Origin: Bacteroidota bacterium
GTDB taxonomy: Bacteria; Bacteroidota; Ignavibacteria; Ignavibacteriales; Melioribacteraceae
Length of the DNA: 64,000 nt
Direction: 5' to 3'
Assembly (NCBI GenBank): GCA_023381535.1
Contig: JAMCSN010000226.1
Span: 248,001 to 312,000, forward strand
A model generated the notes under the pieces. The model saw only the letters and a program-made list of their open reading frames with translations, was not told the DNA's origin and did not search any database. Position 1 is the first letter of the stretch. Every line of letters begins with the position of its first letter. Below, piece after piece: positions 24,414 to 34,331 of this stretch. A program made the translations under genes and the position numbers.

Positions 24414-27119
24414 TTAGTAATAATACCCGATCGTGAAGTAGAAAAACGTTTCTCCCCATACAATCGCATTGTTCGAAAAAGTATTTCTGAAGTAGAAACT
24501 TTTTCCAAGTGAGAAATCTGCCGGACCGATTGGCGTATTAAAAGACACTGTTGCACCTATGCCATGACGCAAATCCTTGAAACGGATCTGTTGCCGCTCT
24601 GCCCAGATTGAACCGAGATCGTAGCGCAGCTTAAGATATGTATCGAAGAAAAGTTTAACGGGAAGTTTATAGCGGTACTCTAGTGAAGCAAGAAGAATTT
24701 GTCTGCCCCGGTATTCGTTGTCCCGCAATCCGAAAAATGAGTTCTGTCCGCCGGATGAAAATTGTTCGCTGAGCGGAAGAGTATTGTCTGCGGTTCCGAT
24801 AACGGCGCGCAAACTCCACGTGTTGTTGTTCTTAAAAGAAAAAATATTTTTGTAGTCGAAGTAAAATTTTGTGTAGCCAATCTCGCCGCCGAGTGCGGTT
24901 TGAGCGGTTTCATAGTATGCTTTGATCAGAAATCCGCTTGTCGGGTACGGGTATTCGTTTTGCGAATCGATATACATCGAAAACCGCAAACTTGATATAT
25001 CCATTTTATATGTGGGACCGTAGTAATCAAATTTATTTTTTACCTCGTCTCTTTGATAGCGCGCTTCAACAAAAAGATTTCCGAATCTTTCCACCTGTGT
25101 TCCGATTCCGAAAGAACCTCCGTAATAAATTTGTCTATACTCGCCCGTTTTTTTTCTACGGAATTCGTTTTCTGCTTCAAGGGAATCATCCCTGTAAACA
25201 TTAACGTCATTGAATTCATGGAACGCCTGAATCTTGTAAGTTATGTATGAATCGAAAACTCTATTTGCGCGCTGTTCCAAAATCAAAGTCCGGTTACGAA
25301 GTCCGCCGGAAAAAATTGCGCCGAGTTCTTGTCCGGAACCGTTGAAGTTTTCATCTCTAAGATCGAACGACAACTGCGCCTGGTTTTCGTTATCGATTCT
25401 TAGACCAAGTCTCAAAACGCTGGAAATTTTTTCGGCAACCTTGACCACGACATTGTTCTTGTTATCTTTTTCAGAAACGACGACCTCGGCTTGATCGAAC
25501 AAATTTGTACTCCGGAGATTTGCCAAACCTTTTTCGGCAAGAGAGTACTTGAAATAGTCCCCGGCTTTGAGGGGAAACTCGCGAGTTATAATTTTTTCTC
25601 TTGTCTTAGAGTTTCCCTCGACGGTTAATTCATTGATTAATCCCTCGCTGAATCTTACGGAGAGCACTCCGGTTCTTTCATCGAAAGAAATATTTTCGAT
25701 GCGGGCGAGCGAGTAACCTTCCTTCTTATAATAACGAAGCGCATCTAACGCCGAATCGAACGTTCTCATTGCGTCGTAAGGTTTGTTGATCAGTCCGCTG
25801 AAAAGATCATAAATCAACCCCTCGTTTCCAACTTCAACTCCTTCCATGTCAAGTTTTGTTACTACCGGATTCTTAACCGCATTAAGAGTTACAAAAGATT
25901 TTCCGTCATGCTCGTCGATATCTATTGAAAGATTTTTCCATCCGCCTTCGGATTGTTTTTTATAAAGCGCGTAAAGAAGTTCGCCGTTTGAAACGGAATC
26001 TCTACCGTAAAATGGATGAACAAAAGATTCGTCAAGCTCGTTTGTGGTATCATCGGGAACAAGATTTTTGTAAAATTTTTCTTTGTTAGAAAACGCAGCT
26101 TCAAGTTTCTGCACAAAATCTTTTTTGATTTTTTGCGCTATAGGTTTTGCCGCATCGTAACCGCTTTTGATTACCGCCTCAAGATTATCAAAGTCGGAAT
26201 TTTTTCTACTGCCAAGCTCCGGCTGAACCACGAAATCCGCGTTAGACAATTGCTGATTATTTAATTTCTGCATTGGTATGCTTACAATTTGATCGGCAAT
26301 TATCCACGGATATTTCAGGTCGTCTTCGGTATAAAGCGGACTCACACAATCGACAGCAACAACAATATCGGCACCGGCTTTCCTTGTTTCTATTGCGGGA
26401 ATATTTGCGACCAGCCCGCCGTCAACAAGCATTAACGAATCATCTTTTACCGGCGGAAGCACAAATGAAACACTTGAAGTAGCGCGCATTGCAACGCCGA
26501 GCAATCCTTTGTCTAGTATTACTTCGTTTCCGGTAACAAGGTCAGAGCTAACGGCTCTGTATTTGTATTTGAAGTCATCGAAACTTTTTGTTGACTGAAG
26601 CGGAGCGTTTATAGCAAGCAAGTTCAGAAAATTTGCCGCGCGCTGACCGGAACTAATTGAAGTCGGAATGACAAACTTGAATCCGTCTAATCTGAATGAA
26701 ACTATGGCGCGGTCTTCGCTGATTTTTTGATCGACAAATAATTCTTTTCGAGAAGACTGCTGCGGTGAAAAAAAGTCGCTCCAGTTTGTATGCTGAAGAA
26801 TTGAATCGAGATCGTTTAGAGAGTAACCTGCAGAGTATAAGCCGCCGACAACACCGCCCATGCTGGTGCCCACAATTATGTCAATCGGTATTTGCGCTTC
26901 TTCAAATGCCCGCAGAACACCGAGTTGAGAGATCGAACGCGCACCTCCGCCGCTTAATGCCAAACCAATCTTCGGTATGTTCGCCGGAACCTGTTCGGTT
27001 AATCCGAATGGAAGAGACTTTGTGACGAGGTTAAGTTTGAGTGTGGTTTTGTTTTGTGCGGCAACCGGAGAAAGTAAAATCAGAAATGCGAATAAAATTT
27101 TTATCGATGTCTTAAGCAT
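24414..27119 (-). CDS. Patatin-like phospholipase with POTRA and outer-membrane barrel (type Vd-like)
   Basis: A 901-residue fusion. After a signal peptide, a patatin domain (about 50-300) shows the oxyanion loop GGGARS (57-62), the nucleophile Ser86 in GTSMGG and the Asp of a D-G-G (near 230), the Ser-Asp dyad of phospholipase A activity. POTRA-like segments (about 380-580; LTVEGNSKTREKIITREFPL) lead to a BamA/TamA-like 16-stranded barrel ending in FFYFTIGYYY. This is the layout of PlpD-type Vd autotransporters, in which the lipase is exported by its own barrel. It lies 34 bases after yidC and may be co-transcribed. The domain order is clear; whether the lipase is released is not. Confidence 0.9.
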   Translation of the reverse strand: MLKTSIKILFAFLILLSPVAAQNKTTLKLNLVTKSLPFGLTEQVPANIPKIGLALSGGGARSISQLGVLRAFEEAQIPIDIIVGTSMGGVVGGLYSAGYSLNDLDSILQHTNWSDFFSPQQSSRKELFVDQKISEDRAIVSFRLDGFKFVIPTSISSGQRAANFLNLLAINAPLQSTKSFDDFKYKYRAVSSDLVTGNEVILDKGLLGVAMRATSSVSFVLPPVKDDSLMLVDGGLVANIPAIETRKAGADIVVAVDCVSPLYTEDDLKYPWIIADQIVSIPMQKLNNQQLSNADFVVQPELGSRKNSDFDNLEAVIKSGYDAAKPIAQKIKKDFVQKLEAAFSNKEKFYKNLVPDDTTNELDESFVHPFYGRDSVSNGELLYALYKKQSEGGWKNLSIDIDEHDGKSFVTLNAVKNPVVTKLDMEGVEVGNEGLIYDLFSGLINKPYDAMRTFDSALDALRYYKKEGYSLARIENISFDERTGVLSVRFSEGLINELTVEGNSKTREKIITREFPLKAGDYFKYSLAEKGLANLRSTNLFDQAEVVVSEKDNKNNVVVKVAEKISSVLRLGLRIDNENQAQLSFDLRDENFNGSGQELGAIFSGGLRNRTLILEQRANRVFDSYITYKIQAFHEFNDVNVYRDDSLEAENEFRRKKTGEYRQIYYGGSFGIGTQVERFGNLFVEARYQRDEVKNKFDYYGPTYKMDISSLRFSMYIDSQNEYPYPTSGFLIKAYYETAQTALGGEIGYTKFYFDYKNIFSFKNNNTWSLRAVIGTADNTLPLSEQFSSGGQNSFFGLRDNEYRGRQILLASLEYRYKLPVKLFFDTYLKLRYDLGSIWAERQQIRFKDLRHGIGATVSFNTPIGPADFSLGKSFYFRNTFSNNAIVWGETFFYFTIGYYY

Positions 27120-27153
27120 TTCATGTTCTGATTAATTGCCGCACTTGTAAATG

Positions 27154-29013
27154 TTATCTTTTTTTCTGGGCAGCTTTTCTTTGTTCTTGCGCCTGCTTCT
27201 CGGCGGATTCCATCATTCTTGTTAGAAAACCCTTTTTCTTGTTTGGGTTTGCCACCGGCACTAATTCCACATTATCGTGTTTCTTATTAACATAATATTG
27301 TTGCCCAATAGAAAGAAGGTTGAACATAAAATAATACAAGTTAAGTCCGGAAGGAAATCCCATGAACATAAGCGTGAACATTACCGGCATAACGTAAATC
27401 ATCGCCTTTTGGGATGGATCCTTGATGCTCATCTTTTGCTGGATGAACATTGTAACTCCCATTAAAACGGCAAGACCACTTATAGCATCAACATTAAATA
27501 GCGGCAGCTTGAACGGCAGTCTGTAAATAACATCGGGCGAAGAAAGATTTTTCATCCAAAGAATAAACGGCTGCTGGCGTATTTCAATCGTAACATTGAA
27601 CAAACTCCACAGAGCAACAAGTATCGGCATCTGCAATAATGACGGGAGACAACCGCCCATAGGGTTAATACCGTATGTGGAGTAAAGCTTCATAGTTTCC
27701 TGCTGAACTTTCTGCGGATTGTCCTTAAACTTTTCTTTCAGCTCGGTAATCTTCGGCTGAAGCATCTGCATCTTCTTCATCGATTTTAAACTTTGGCGTG
27801 TTAGCGGATGCAGTGCAAATTTAATCAAGATCGAAAAGACAATTATTACCAATCCCCAATTAGTTATGAACCCGCTTAGGAAACTGAATAGCGGAAGCAT
27901 TATGTATTCGGAAATTGGTTTGATAATAAATTTTAATCCTAAGAAACTGCCGAATTCAAAAATCTGTTCGAAATTTTTCTTGTAACTTTTTAACAGGAAG
28001 TAATCAACCGGGCCGAGATAGAGAGTAAAAGAATCTTTTTGAATTTTCTGATTCTTAAACGGCACTTTTAAACTTGCACTGTAATACTCGCGCACGCCGT
28101 CGTTGACCGCAAGGTGAGTTCCTTCAAAGTAAGCACCGCCGTCGCTGCTCGGATTTGCCGGCGCCAATATCATGGCAAAGTATTTGTCCTTAATCGCAAC
28201 GTAATCTACCTTGCCGTTGATGTCCTTAGTAACTTTTTCGCCCGGTTTTGCTTTAATTATTTCCAGTTCGTCTGCAGAAAAAACACTTGAGTGAGAATTG
28301 TTTGCTTCGTCAACGGAATTTTCTTCAACAAAATTTATTCCGTTCTGCCAAACAAGATCGTATCTATAGCTGCTGATAACGTCTTCCATGTTATCGAGTT
28401 CAATGTTCACCTTCGAGGCGTAATTATTGCCGTAGAAAACAAAATTCTTTTTTATTTCTTTCCCGTTATCTGCGGTGAATGTGAAATTGAGTGCGAGAGA
28501 ATCTTTACCGGAAACTTTATAAATGTAGTTCGAAGGAGAGGCGCTGAAATCCAGCGAGGAAGTATTTACCAATTTTCCTTCCTTCGTTACAAAAATGATG
28601 TTGAAATCTCCGCCGTTCTTCAAATCGTTAACAAGCTGAACGTGCTGGTTGTAATAATTTGTGTCCTTCGGTTCAATTTCGTTGTGATACCATGTTTTGT
28701 ATCCGTTCAAAAAGTATCTTTTGATTCGCGCGCCCTTTGTCGTTAGCTCTATTCTTGCCAGGTCGGTTTCAACTGTGATGATTTGCTCGGGCAGTTCTTT
28801 TCCGCCGAGCGGTGAAACTTCTTTTTCGGTTTGCTGCTGCTGAGTTTCTTTTTGTACCGGCTGTTTGAATGCGGCTGTATCTTTCTTTGCAATAGCAGTT
28901 GTATCGGCTTTGCCATTTTGTTGTTTCGGTACTTGAGTAGGTGAATTAAAGTATAGCCATACAATCAGTATTAAACCGATCAATACAAAAGCAAGAGAAG
29001 TATTTTTATCCAT
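27154..29013 (-). CDS. yidC: Membrane protein insertase YidC
   Basis: The inner-membrane insertase that works alone or with SecYEG to insert and fold membrane proteins. The 619-residue form is the Gram-negative type: TM1 (SLAFVLIGLILIVWLYF), a large periplasmic beta-sandwich (about 80-350), then the conserved five-helix core (GLVIIVFSILIKFALHPLTR, MGGCLPSLLQMPILVALWS, YVMPVMFTLMFMGFPSGLNL) and a basic tail. A short Q/K-rich linker follows TM1. It sits in the rpmH-rnpA-yidD-yidC cluster. The usual next gene, mnmE, is about 25 kb away on the other strand. Confidence 0.97.
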   Translation of the reverse strand: MDKNTSLAFVLIGLILIVWLYFNSPTQVPKQQNGKADTTAIAKKDTAAFKQPVQKETQQQQTEKEVSPLGGKELPEQIITVETDLARIELTTKGARIKRYFLNGYKTWYHNEIEPKDTNYYNQHVQLVNDLKNGGDFNIIFVTKEGKLVNTSSLDFSASPSNYIYKVSGKDSLALNFTFTADNGKEIKKNFVFYGNNYASKVNIELDNMEDVISSYRYDLVWQNGINFVEENSVDEANNSHSSVFSADELEIIKAKPGEKVTKDINGKVDYVAIKDKYFAMILAPANPSSDGGAYFEGTHLAVNDGVREYYSASLKVPFKNQKIQKDSFTLYLGPVDYFLLKSYKKNFEQIFEFGSFLGLKFIIKPISEYIMLPLFSFLSGFITNWGLVIIVFSILIKFALHPLTRQSLKSMKKMQMLQPKITELKEKFKDNPQKVQQETMKLYSTYGINPMGGCLPSLLQMPILVALWSLFNVTIEIRQQPFILWMKNLSSPDVIYRLPFKLPLFNVDAISGLAVLMGVTMFIQQKMSIKDPSQKAMIYVMPVMFTLMFMGFPSGLNLYYFMFNLLSIGQQYYVNKKHDNVELVPVANPNKKKGFLTRMMESAEKQAQEQRKAAQKKR

Positions 29014-29028
29014 TAAAAAATTCCTTGA

Positions 29029-29241
29029 TTAATCAACTGGATCGAATCCGCCTTTACTAAACGGATTACATCTTAAAATTCGCCACGCGGATTTTACCCC
29101 GCCTCTCAATGAACCGTATTTTGTTATTGCCTGAACAGCATACTCCGAACATGTGGGATAAAAACGGCATGACGGAGGAAACATAGGCGAAATAAGTTTT
29201 TGATAAAGTTTGATAAGTTTTACAAAAATAAACCGCATCAC
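29029..29241 (-). CDS. yidD: Membrane protein insertion efficiency factor YidD
   Basis: A 70-residue protein with the family pattern [20 protein letters not shown] followed by YAV and W-R-x-L-R-C-N-P-F. It acts at the inner face of the membrane with the YidC/Sec pathway. Its start overlaps the stop of rnpA by four bases and yidC follows after 15 bases, so the operon is tightly coupled. Confidence 0.95.
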   Translation of the reverse strand: MMRFIFVKLIKLYQKLISPMFPPSCRFYPTCSEYAVQAITKYGSLRGGVKSAWRILRCNPFSKGGFDPVD

Positions 29242-29636
29242 AATTTTGCTCTAATCTGGTTCAATAAATCAATTACATCGTTCATAATGTCTTTCAAAAT
29301 AATCTTTTTATTCTTCTTCTGGTTTATCGTGTTGGGAGAAAGAACCACCAGCAGAATTTTTCTTTTTGAATCAACCTCGGCTTTCAAACTTTCTTTATTA
29401 AGCCGGAATGATTCTCTCAGCAATCTCTTAACACGATTTCTCCAAACAGCGTTTCCGCACTTCCTTGAAACAGCAAAAGCTGTCTTTAATACAGCTTCTT
29501 CATTTTCGTTTCGAATTAAAATAGCGGCTTTGAGTCTGTTTGAAGAAGAAAATAAAACTTCGCCGGTAGTATAAACTAATTCAAAATCATTTCTACTTTT
29601 GATTCTTTCATTAGCAGAAAGACCAAACCGTTTCAA
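29238..29636 (-). CDS. rnpA: Ribonuclease P protein component
   Basis: The 132-residue protein subunit of RNase P, which matures the 5' ends of tRNAs. The RNR signature is visible as [17 protein letters not shown] (about 70-86), after the N-terminal strand [14 protein letters not shown]. It is slightly longer than typical because of a lysine-rich C-terminal tail. It lies between rpmH and yidD in the conserved order. Confidence 0.95.
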   Translation of the reverse strand: MKRFGLSANERIKSRNDFELVYTTGEVLFSSSNRLKAAILIRNENEEAVLKTAFAVSRKCGNAVWRNRVKRLLRESFRLNKESLKAEVDSKRKILLVVLSPNTINQKKNKKIILKDIMNDVIDLLNQIRAKL

Positions 29637-29729
29637 TTGAACCTCCTCGCAGCTTGAGGCGAGGCGTCGATAAAAACATTATAGTATGAAAGAGCAATCA
29701 ATATGCAAAACCGCTCCGCCGCCGCGGAA

Positions 29730-29876
29730 TTAGCGTTCGTCGCTTACTGTTAGTTTTTTTCTTCCTTTTGCTCTTCTGCGCGCAAGAACTTTACGACCGT
29801 TCTTGGTAGCCATTCTTTCCCGGAATCCGTGTTTATTTTTTCTTTTTGTTTTGCTTGGTTGAAAAGTACGCTTCAT
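29730..29876 (-). CDS. rpmH: 50S ribosomal protein L34
   Basis: A 48-residue basic protein beginning [19 protein letters not shown] with the classic L34 pattern ([20 protein letters not shown], then KKLTVS). It is part of the large ribosomal subunit. It is too short to appear in many gene lists but is unmistakable, and is the first gene of the rpmH-rnpA-yidD-yidC cluster. Confidence 0.97.
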   Translation of the reverse strand: MKRTFQPSKTKRKNKHGFRERMATKNGRKVLARRRAKGRKKLTVSDER

Positions 29877-29903
29877 TTGTAACCTATTCTATTTGAAAGT
29901 GTG

Positions 29904-29935
29904 CAAAATTAAAGATTTTGAAAGTAATAACCAAA
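29904..29935 (-). promoter_or_regulatory. Bacteroidota-type promoter of rpmH
   Basis: On the minus strand TTTG (29932-29935) and TAATTTTG (29904-29911) are separated by 20 bases. This matches the TTTG / TAnnTTTG consensus of the primary sigma factor in Bacteroidota and relatives. The predicted start lies about 20 bases before rpmH. Confidence 0.55.
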
Positions 29936-30234
29936 GGAACCTTAATAAGGTTGGCTTTAAAACAACAGGGCGGAAATCCCAGTGAACAGCCCAGCCGAAG
30001 TACCGTTCACCAAAATCGCCGCCGCCATCGAGAAAGCTTTTTAGAGGGTTTTGCTTTCGCCTTTTGGGTGCTTATGTTGTATTAGAAAACTCAATCGATG
30101 TGCCAAATGGTTCAGCGGATTTTGCGCGGAATTCAAAGTCCGCTTGTTATAGTATTGTCTCACTTTGAATTCGATTACTATAATGGAGCAATCGTAAACG
30201 GATTCTTCCGGGCTATAAGAAGAAGTTTGGTAAG
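29936..30234 (-). other. Gene-free interval upstream of rpmH
   Basis: About 300 bases between the rpmH promoter and the end of rlmD. I looked for DnaA boxes (TTATCCACA-like) and found none, so there is no evidence for an origin here. Short GC-rich runs (29968-30030) show no clean hairpin. No gene is supported. Confidence 0.4.
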
Positions 30235-31674
30235 TTATTTTGTTAGAAGTGCCACGTTCTCTATGTGGTATGTGTGTGGAAACATATCAACCGGCTTTAT
30301 TTTTATTAGCCTATAACCGCCGTCGCACAATAGTTTGATGTCGCGCGCTTGCGTAGCGGGATTGCAACTGATATAGACAATTTTCTTCGGGCAGAGTTCT
30401 ATGATATCTTTAACAGTTTTAGGATTCATTCCGCTTCGAGGCGGATCTGTAATAATAATGTCTGGTTTCGGGATCGCCTTTTCTTGTATAACCGGTAAAA
30501 AGGTTTTGTTGAGATCAGCAAGAATAGGCTTGAAATTGCTAACGTTATTCAATTCAATATTCACCGTTGCATCATTGATTGCCGGTTCAACACTTTCGAA
30601 ACCGTAGATTTGTTTTACATTTTTGGAAATAAATATTGGAATTGTTCCGGCGCCGGAGTAAAGGTCGTAAACAATTTCACTGCCGATAAATTCCGCAAAG
30701 CCTTTTGCAATTGAATAAAGCTTTACCGCTTGAGAAGAGTTTGTCTGGAAAAACGAATTTGCGCTTATCCTAAATTTGCACTCGCCAATTAAATCATAAA
30801 TGAATCCTGGTCCGTGTGTAACAATTTCATAATCTCCGTAAGCAACTTGCGATAACTTTTTGTTGATGTTAAAAACAAGAGTGGTTACCTCGGGAAATTT
30901 ATGCAATAACTCATCTTTATATGTTGTGAACAAGCGTTCATTCTCTTCGGAGACAACCAAATTAACCATAAAATCGTTTGTCGAAAACGACTGTTTTATG
31001 ACCAGATTTCGTAAAAAACCGGTGTGTTTTTGGCTGGAATATGGCAAAAGCTGGTGTTTTTTTGAAAACTCGTGCGTGAAGTTTAGGATACGGTTGCTTA
31101 GCTCAGATTGCAGCCAGCACTCGTCTATATTTAAGACTTTGTCAAAAATTCCCGGTACATGAAAACCTAGAGCAAAGTCTTTATCCGCAACCTCCTGCAT
31201 GGAATTAATCTCACTATCGGTCAGCCATCTTTTTTCAGCAAAAGAAAACTCCATCTTGTTGCGGTAGAAAAATGTTTTCTGCGATGGTTCGATGGGCAAA
31301 GCTTCAAACGTGTCGAGTCCGCCGAGACGCTCGAAGATATCTTTTACCTGCTCTCCTTTGAATTTCACCTGACTTTCGTAAGTAAGGTCTTGAGCTTTGC
31401 ATCCACCGCAAATACCAAAGTGTTTACATTTTGGATCTATTCTAAGAGAAGAACGGGTTATAAGATTTTTTACTTTTGCTTCGGCGTAAGATTTTCGGAT
31501 TCTGGTGACTTGTGCCAGGGCTTTGTCCCCGGGGTATGTTCCATTCACAAAGACGACAAACTTCTTTGGTTCTGCGGAATCTGTTGCCGGTGCATCTTTA
31601 ATAATCTTTGCAACACCTTTTCCTTCGAAAGCATAACCGGTAATGTCTAACTCAAGCAAATCTCCTTTTTTCAA
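30235..31674 (-). CDS. rlmD: 23S rRNA (uracil-C5)-methyltransferase, RlmD/RumA type
   Basis: A 479-residue enzyme that methylates C5 of a uridine in 23S rRNA using SAM. It has an N-terminal TRAM domain (LLELDITGYAFEGKGVAKI), a [4Fe-4S] cluster motif (CKHFGICGGC, with a further Cys), the SAM site VYDLYSGAGTIPIFI and the catalytic region DPPRSGMNPK / VYISCNPATQARD with the nucleophile Cys. Bacteroidota often carry one such enzyme, so specificity for U1939 or U747 is not certain. The start is a TTG at 31674 overlapping the stop of the previous gene (TTGA). Confidence 0.9.
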   Translation of the reverse strand: MKKGDLLELDITGYAFEGKGVAKIIKDAPATDSAEPKKFVVFVNGTYPGDKALAQVTRIRKSYAEAKVKNLITRSSLRIDPKCKHFGICGGCKAQDLTYESQVKFKGEQVKDIFERLGGLDTFEALPIEPSQKTFFYRNKMEFSFAEKRWLTDSEINSMQEVADKDFALGFHVPGIFDKVLNIDECWLQSELSNRILNFTHEFSKKHQLLPYSSQKHTGFLRNLVIKQSFSTNDFMVNLVVSEENERLFTTYKDELLHKFPEVTTLVFNINKKLSQVAYGDYEIVTHGPGFIYDLIGECKFRISANSFFQTNSSQAVKLYSIAKGFAEFIGSEIVYDLYSGAGTIPIFISKNVKQIYGFESVEPAINDATVNIELNNVSNFKPILADLNKTFLPVIQEKAIPKPDIIITDPPRSGMNPKTVKDIIELCPKKIVYISCNPATQARDIKLLCDGGYRLIKIKPVDMFPHTYHIENVALLTK

Positions 31675-32387
31675 GATTCACCCTTTTGTAGAAGCATTGA
31701 AACGAAGCCGATGTATTTATCGCCGCCCAATTTTAGGTAAACGTTCGATTCGTGACTGACTTTATTGAGAAGTTTTTTATAGTAACTTTTTTCGCGGTCG
31801 CTTAAATTTTCTTTCGTTCCTTTTAGAAGCGAAACGGTCTGAGAATAATAATCCTCAAGTGTGTCTGATAAATTCTCTTTCTCAACAATTAAGAATTTTC
31901 TCTCTTCATAATATTTCTGTAAATCATCAATGAGAAGAGGAAGCAAATTTGAAGAATCGAAAATATCAGTTATGAATTTTGGGACTTCCTTTTTTAGCGA
32001 AACAATTTCTCCGACGCAAAAAAATCCTCCCGGCTTTAGTATTCGTTTTATCTCTTTGATGATTTTGTTTCTGTTGGTTAATGAAACCGACGCCTGTGCG
32101 TAGATCAGATCGAAAGTGCAGGCATCGAAATCGGTGATCTCAAAATTCATCAAGCTTACTTTCACTTTCGAATCATCGCCTAGAATTAAATTCGAACTCA
32201 TAAGCGATTCATAGTCTTCAACGATTAAGTCGACATCGCATGAATATTGTTTAGCCAGATCCTTTGCTATTTTCTCGCTGCTGGACCCAATTACTAAAGC
32301 CCGTTTAGCTTGTATGGATGAATTTTTCCGAAGAAAGTCGAGTTGTTTGCCTAATCCCGGCAGTAATATTTTTGAAACGGAGGGCAT
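31671..32387 (-). CDS. SAM-dependent class I methyltransferase
   Basis: A 238-residue methyltransferase with a motif I variant ALVIGSSSEKIAKDLAKQ, the acidic loop after the second strand (VDLIVEDYES) and a motif-IV/post region IKRILKPGGFFCVGE, as in methyltransferase-11-type enzymes. Motif I lacks the usual G-x-G, having G-S-S-S, so SAM binding may be altered. The substrate is unknown. The gene overlaps both neighbours (TAATG upstream, TTGA downstream). Confidence 0.78.
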   Translation of the reverse strand: MPSVSKILLPGLGKQLDFLRKNSSIQAKRALVIGSSSEKIAKDLAKQYSCDVDLIVEDYESLMSSNLILGDDSKVKVSLMNFEITDFDACTFDLIYAQASVSLTNRNKIIKEIKRILKPGGFFCVGEIVSLKKEVPKFITDIFDSSNLLPLLIDDLQKYYEERKFLIVEKENLSDTLEDYYSQTVSLLKGTKENLSDREKSYYKKLLNKVSHESNVYLKLGGDKYIGFVSMLLQKGES

Positions 32388-33634
32388 TACTTTAAAACAA
32401 TCATCTTTTTTGTTGACGAATAAGCACCCGCGCTTAATCTGTAAAAGTAAACACCGCTGGATAATTGTGAATTAATAATTGACCCGCTTCGACTCGCTGA
32501 ATGTGAATGCAGCGAGGCGAGGAATTGAGAATGATGTACTCCTGCACCTTGGTATTCGTTGATCAATGTTGCAACTTCTCGTCCAAGCATATCGTAAACT
32601 TTTAGACTTACATTTCCCGCGACAGGCAATTGATAACTAATAACCGTTGCCGGGTTAAATGGATTTGGATAATTTTGACTCAGTTCAAATTGAGCTGGAG
32701 TTGGCTCCATTTCTTTTATACTTGTCAAAGCGCCAAAACTGAAATCCGCATAGATTGGCAAATGATCGGATGCGTTTCTTACCGAAGTCCCCAATGAAAC
32801 ATCGCTCGTAAACCAAGCATTAGGCATACTGTTAACAGCTTTGTTGAAATGAGCTCCGTCATTGCCGAATATTTTAAATGAATCGTTTATATAATCAATC
32901 CCGCCCGAGGTTGCCAGTGCAGGGGAAATGAGAATCATGTCTAATCTTGTATTTAAACTAGAAGAAGAATAAGTGCAAAGATTACTGAATGCAGAGTTTC
33001 CATTCCAATTACCCGAGGCGTTGGACATGTCAATGAAATAACCCAGCTGAGATTGATTTAACAACTTCTGAAATGCAGACTCCGTAGATTTGAAAATATT
33101 AAAGTCGCCGCACACCAAGTAGTTGGTTTTGTTGTTTAATTGTGAAGTTCTGTTTCTGAGCGAGGTTACTGCGCTGGCTCTTCGAGTTGAATCTTGAGGA
33201 TAAGCTTTGAGATGAACGCCAAAGATTATTAATGTGTCTTGGGTTGTATTGTGCACTAATTTAAATTCGCTTATAACCCGAGTGTCTGCAGAGATCTCCG
33301 CTGTTTGAATAAGAGTAAGAACAGAATTTTTAAAATAGAATCCACAATCATTATATGGCAATGAGCCGTCATTGTGAATATTTACAGGCGCAGAACGATA
33401 TTCGGCAGTCAGAGAATTGTTCAGAAATTGATTTACTCCCTGCTGCGATAGCATTTCAACAACTACGATTATATCTGGGTTTATTTGGTTAACTATCTTT
33501 GAAAAGTCTGCATCATGACCGTTTGGATAATTTTCTAGATTGTAGCTCATCACACGAATATTATTTTGAGCAACAGATGCAAGGTTGAATGCAAGAAGAA
33601 GAAAGAACAACATTTTTCTTATTATTTTTGTCAT
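32387..33634 (-). CDS. T9SS-exported endonuclease/exonuclease/phosphatase-family protein
   Basis: A 415-residue secreted protein with a signal peptide (FFLLLAFNLASVAQ) and an EEP (DNase I-like) domain: MSYNLENYPNG, IIVVVEMLSQQG (metal Glu), NYLVCGDFNIFKS (G-D-F-N) and SDHLPIYADF (S-D-H). It ends with a type IX sorting domain (NYPNPFNPATVISYQL, ending STKKMIVLK). It is likely an extracellular nuclease or phosphoesterase. An inserted Ser/His-rich run (about 376-388) interrupts the sorting domain. It heads an operon with the methyltransferase and rlmD. Confidence 0.87.
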   Translation of the reverse strand: MTKIIRKMLFFLLLAFNLASVAQNNIRVMSYNLENYPNGHDADFSKIVNQINPDIIVVVEMLSQQGVNQFLNNSLTAEYRSAPVNIHNDGSLPYNDCGFYFKNSVLTLIQTAEISADTRVISEFKLVHNTTQDTLIIFGVHLKAYPQDSTRRASAVTSLRNRTSQLNNKTNYLVCGDFNIFKSTESAFQKLLNQSQLGYFIDMSNASGNWNGNSAFSNLCTYSSSSLNTRLDMILISPALATSGGIDYINDSFKIFGNDGAHFNKAVNSMPNAWFTSDVSLGTSVRNASDHLPIYADFSFGALTSIKEMEPTPAQFELSQNYPNPFNPATVISYQLPVAGNVSLKVYDMLGREVATLINEYQGAGVHHSQFLASLHSHSASRSGSIINSQLSSGVYFYRLSAGAYSSTKKMIVLK

Positions 33635-33725
33635 AGCCGTAATTATTGTAGATACATTTTTTTTAGATGAGTTAAAAATACAAAACTTTTCTTTCGATAT
33701 ATCTGTTTAATTGATCGGACACGTT

Positions 33726-34313
33726 ATGAAAAGACTTTTGCCAATAATTGTTTTGACACTCCTCATGTTAACCGGTTGTGGGGAAAAACTTCCGGTCGTC
33801 GAAAATTTTTCGAACAATCATTATCATCTGGTAAATCAAAAAGGCGAACCGGTTGTATTCCCGGATTTTGTTAAAGGCAAAATTGTTGTGATGAATTTTA
33901 TTTTTACCAACTGCCCCGATATTTGTCCGCTCAGCACGAACAACATGCGTCTTATACAAGAACGTCTGAATAAAGAAAAAATAAGCAACGTTGAATTTGT
34001 TTCTTTGAGTTTCGATCCGAACAACGACACACCGGAAGTTCTAACCAAATTTGCAGACATACGCGGGTTGGATTTGAACAACTGGACATTCTTAACCGGA
34101 CAGAAATCCGTAACGGATTCCGTTATCCATCAGGCAAACGTTATTGCTGTGCCGAATGATTCAACCGTATTTAAGGACGGAAGAAAAATTTACTATTACA
34201 TTCATACCGACAGAATTTCTTTGATTGATGCCGAAGGACGGATTAGAAAGAATTATATAGGCAGCAAAATCAATATTGATGAAATAATTAACGACATAAA
34301 AAAGCTAATGTAA
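33726..34313 (+). CDS. SCO1/SenC-family copper protein
   Basis: A 195-residue thioredoxin-fold lipoprotein (lipobox MLTGC) that delivers copper to, or reduces, cytochrome oxidase CuA. It has the metal-binding pair in NCPDICPLSTNNM (C-x3-C) and the distal His in YYIHTDRISLID. I chose the ATG at 33726 since it directly starts the lipoprotein signal; the ATG at 33711 adds five residues. It is followed after 18 bases by a PCu(A)C chaperone gene, a recurring partner. Confidence 0.92.
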   Translation: MKRLLPIIVLTLLMLTGCGEKLPVVENFSNNHYHLVNQKGEPVVFPDFVKGKIVVMNFIFTNCPDICPLSTNNMRLIQERLNKEKISNVEFVSLSFDPNNDTPEVLTKFADIRGLDLNNWTFLTGQKSVTDSVIHQANVIAVPNDSTVFKDGRKIYYYIHTDRISLIDAEGRIRKNYIGSKINIDEIINDIKKLM

Positions 34314-34331
34314 AAAGAACGGAGTTACAAA

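Noticed and set aside
29877..30234. Replication origin upstream of rpmH
   Set aside because: No DnaA-box cluster, AT-rich unwinding region or dnaA gene is present there.
30098..30316. 72-codon plus-strand frame near the end of rlmD
   Set aside because: It overlaps the conserved end of rlmD, shows no homology and no ribosome binding site.
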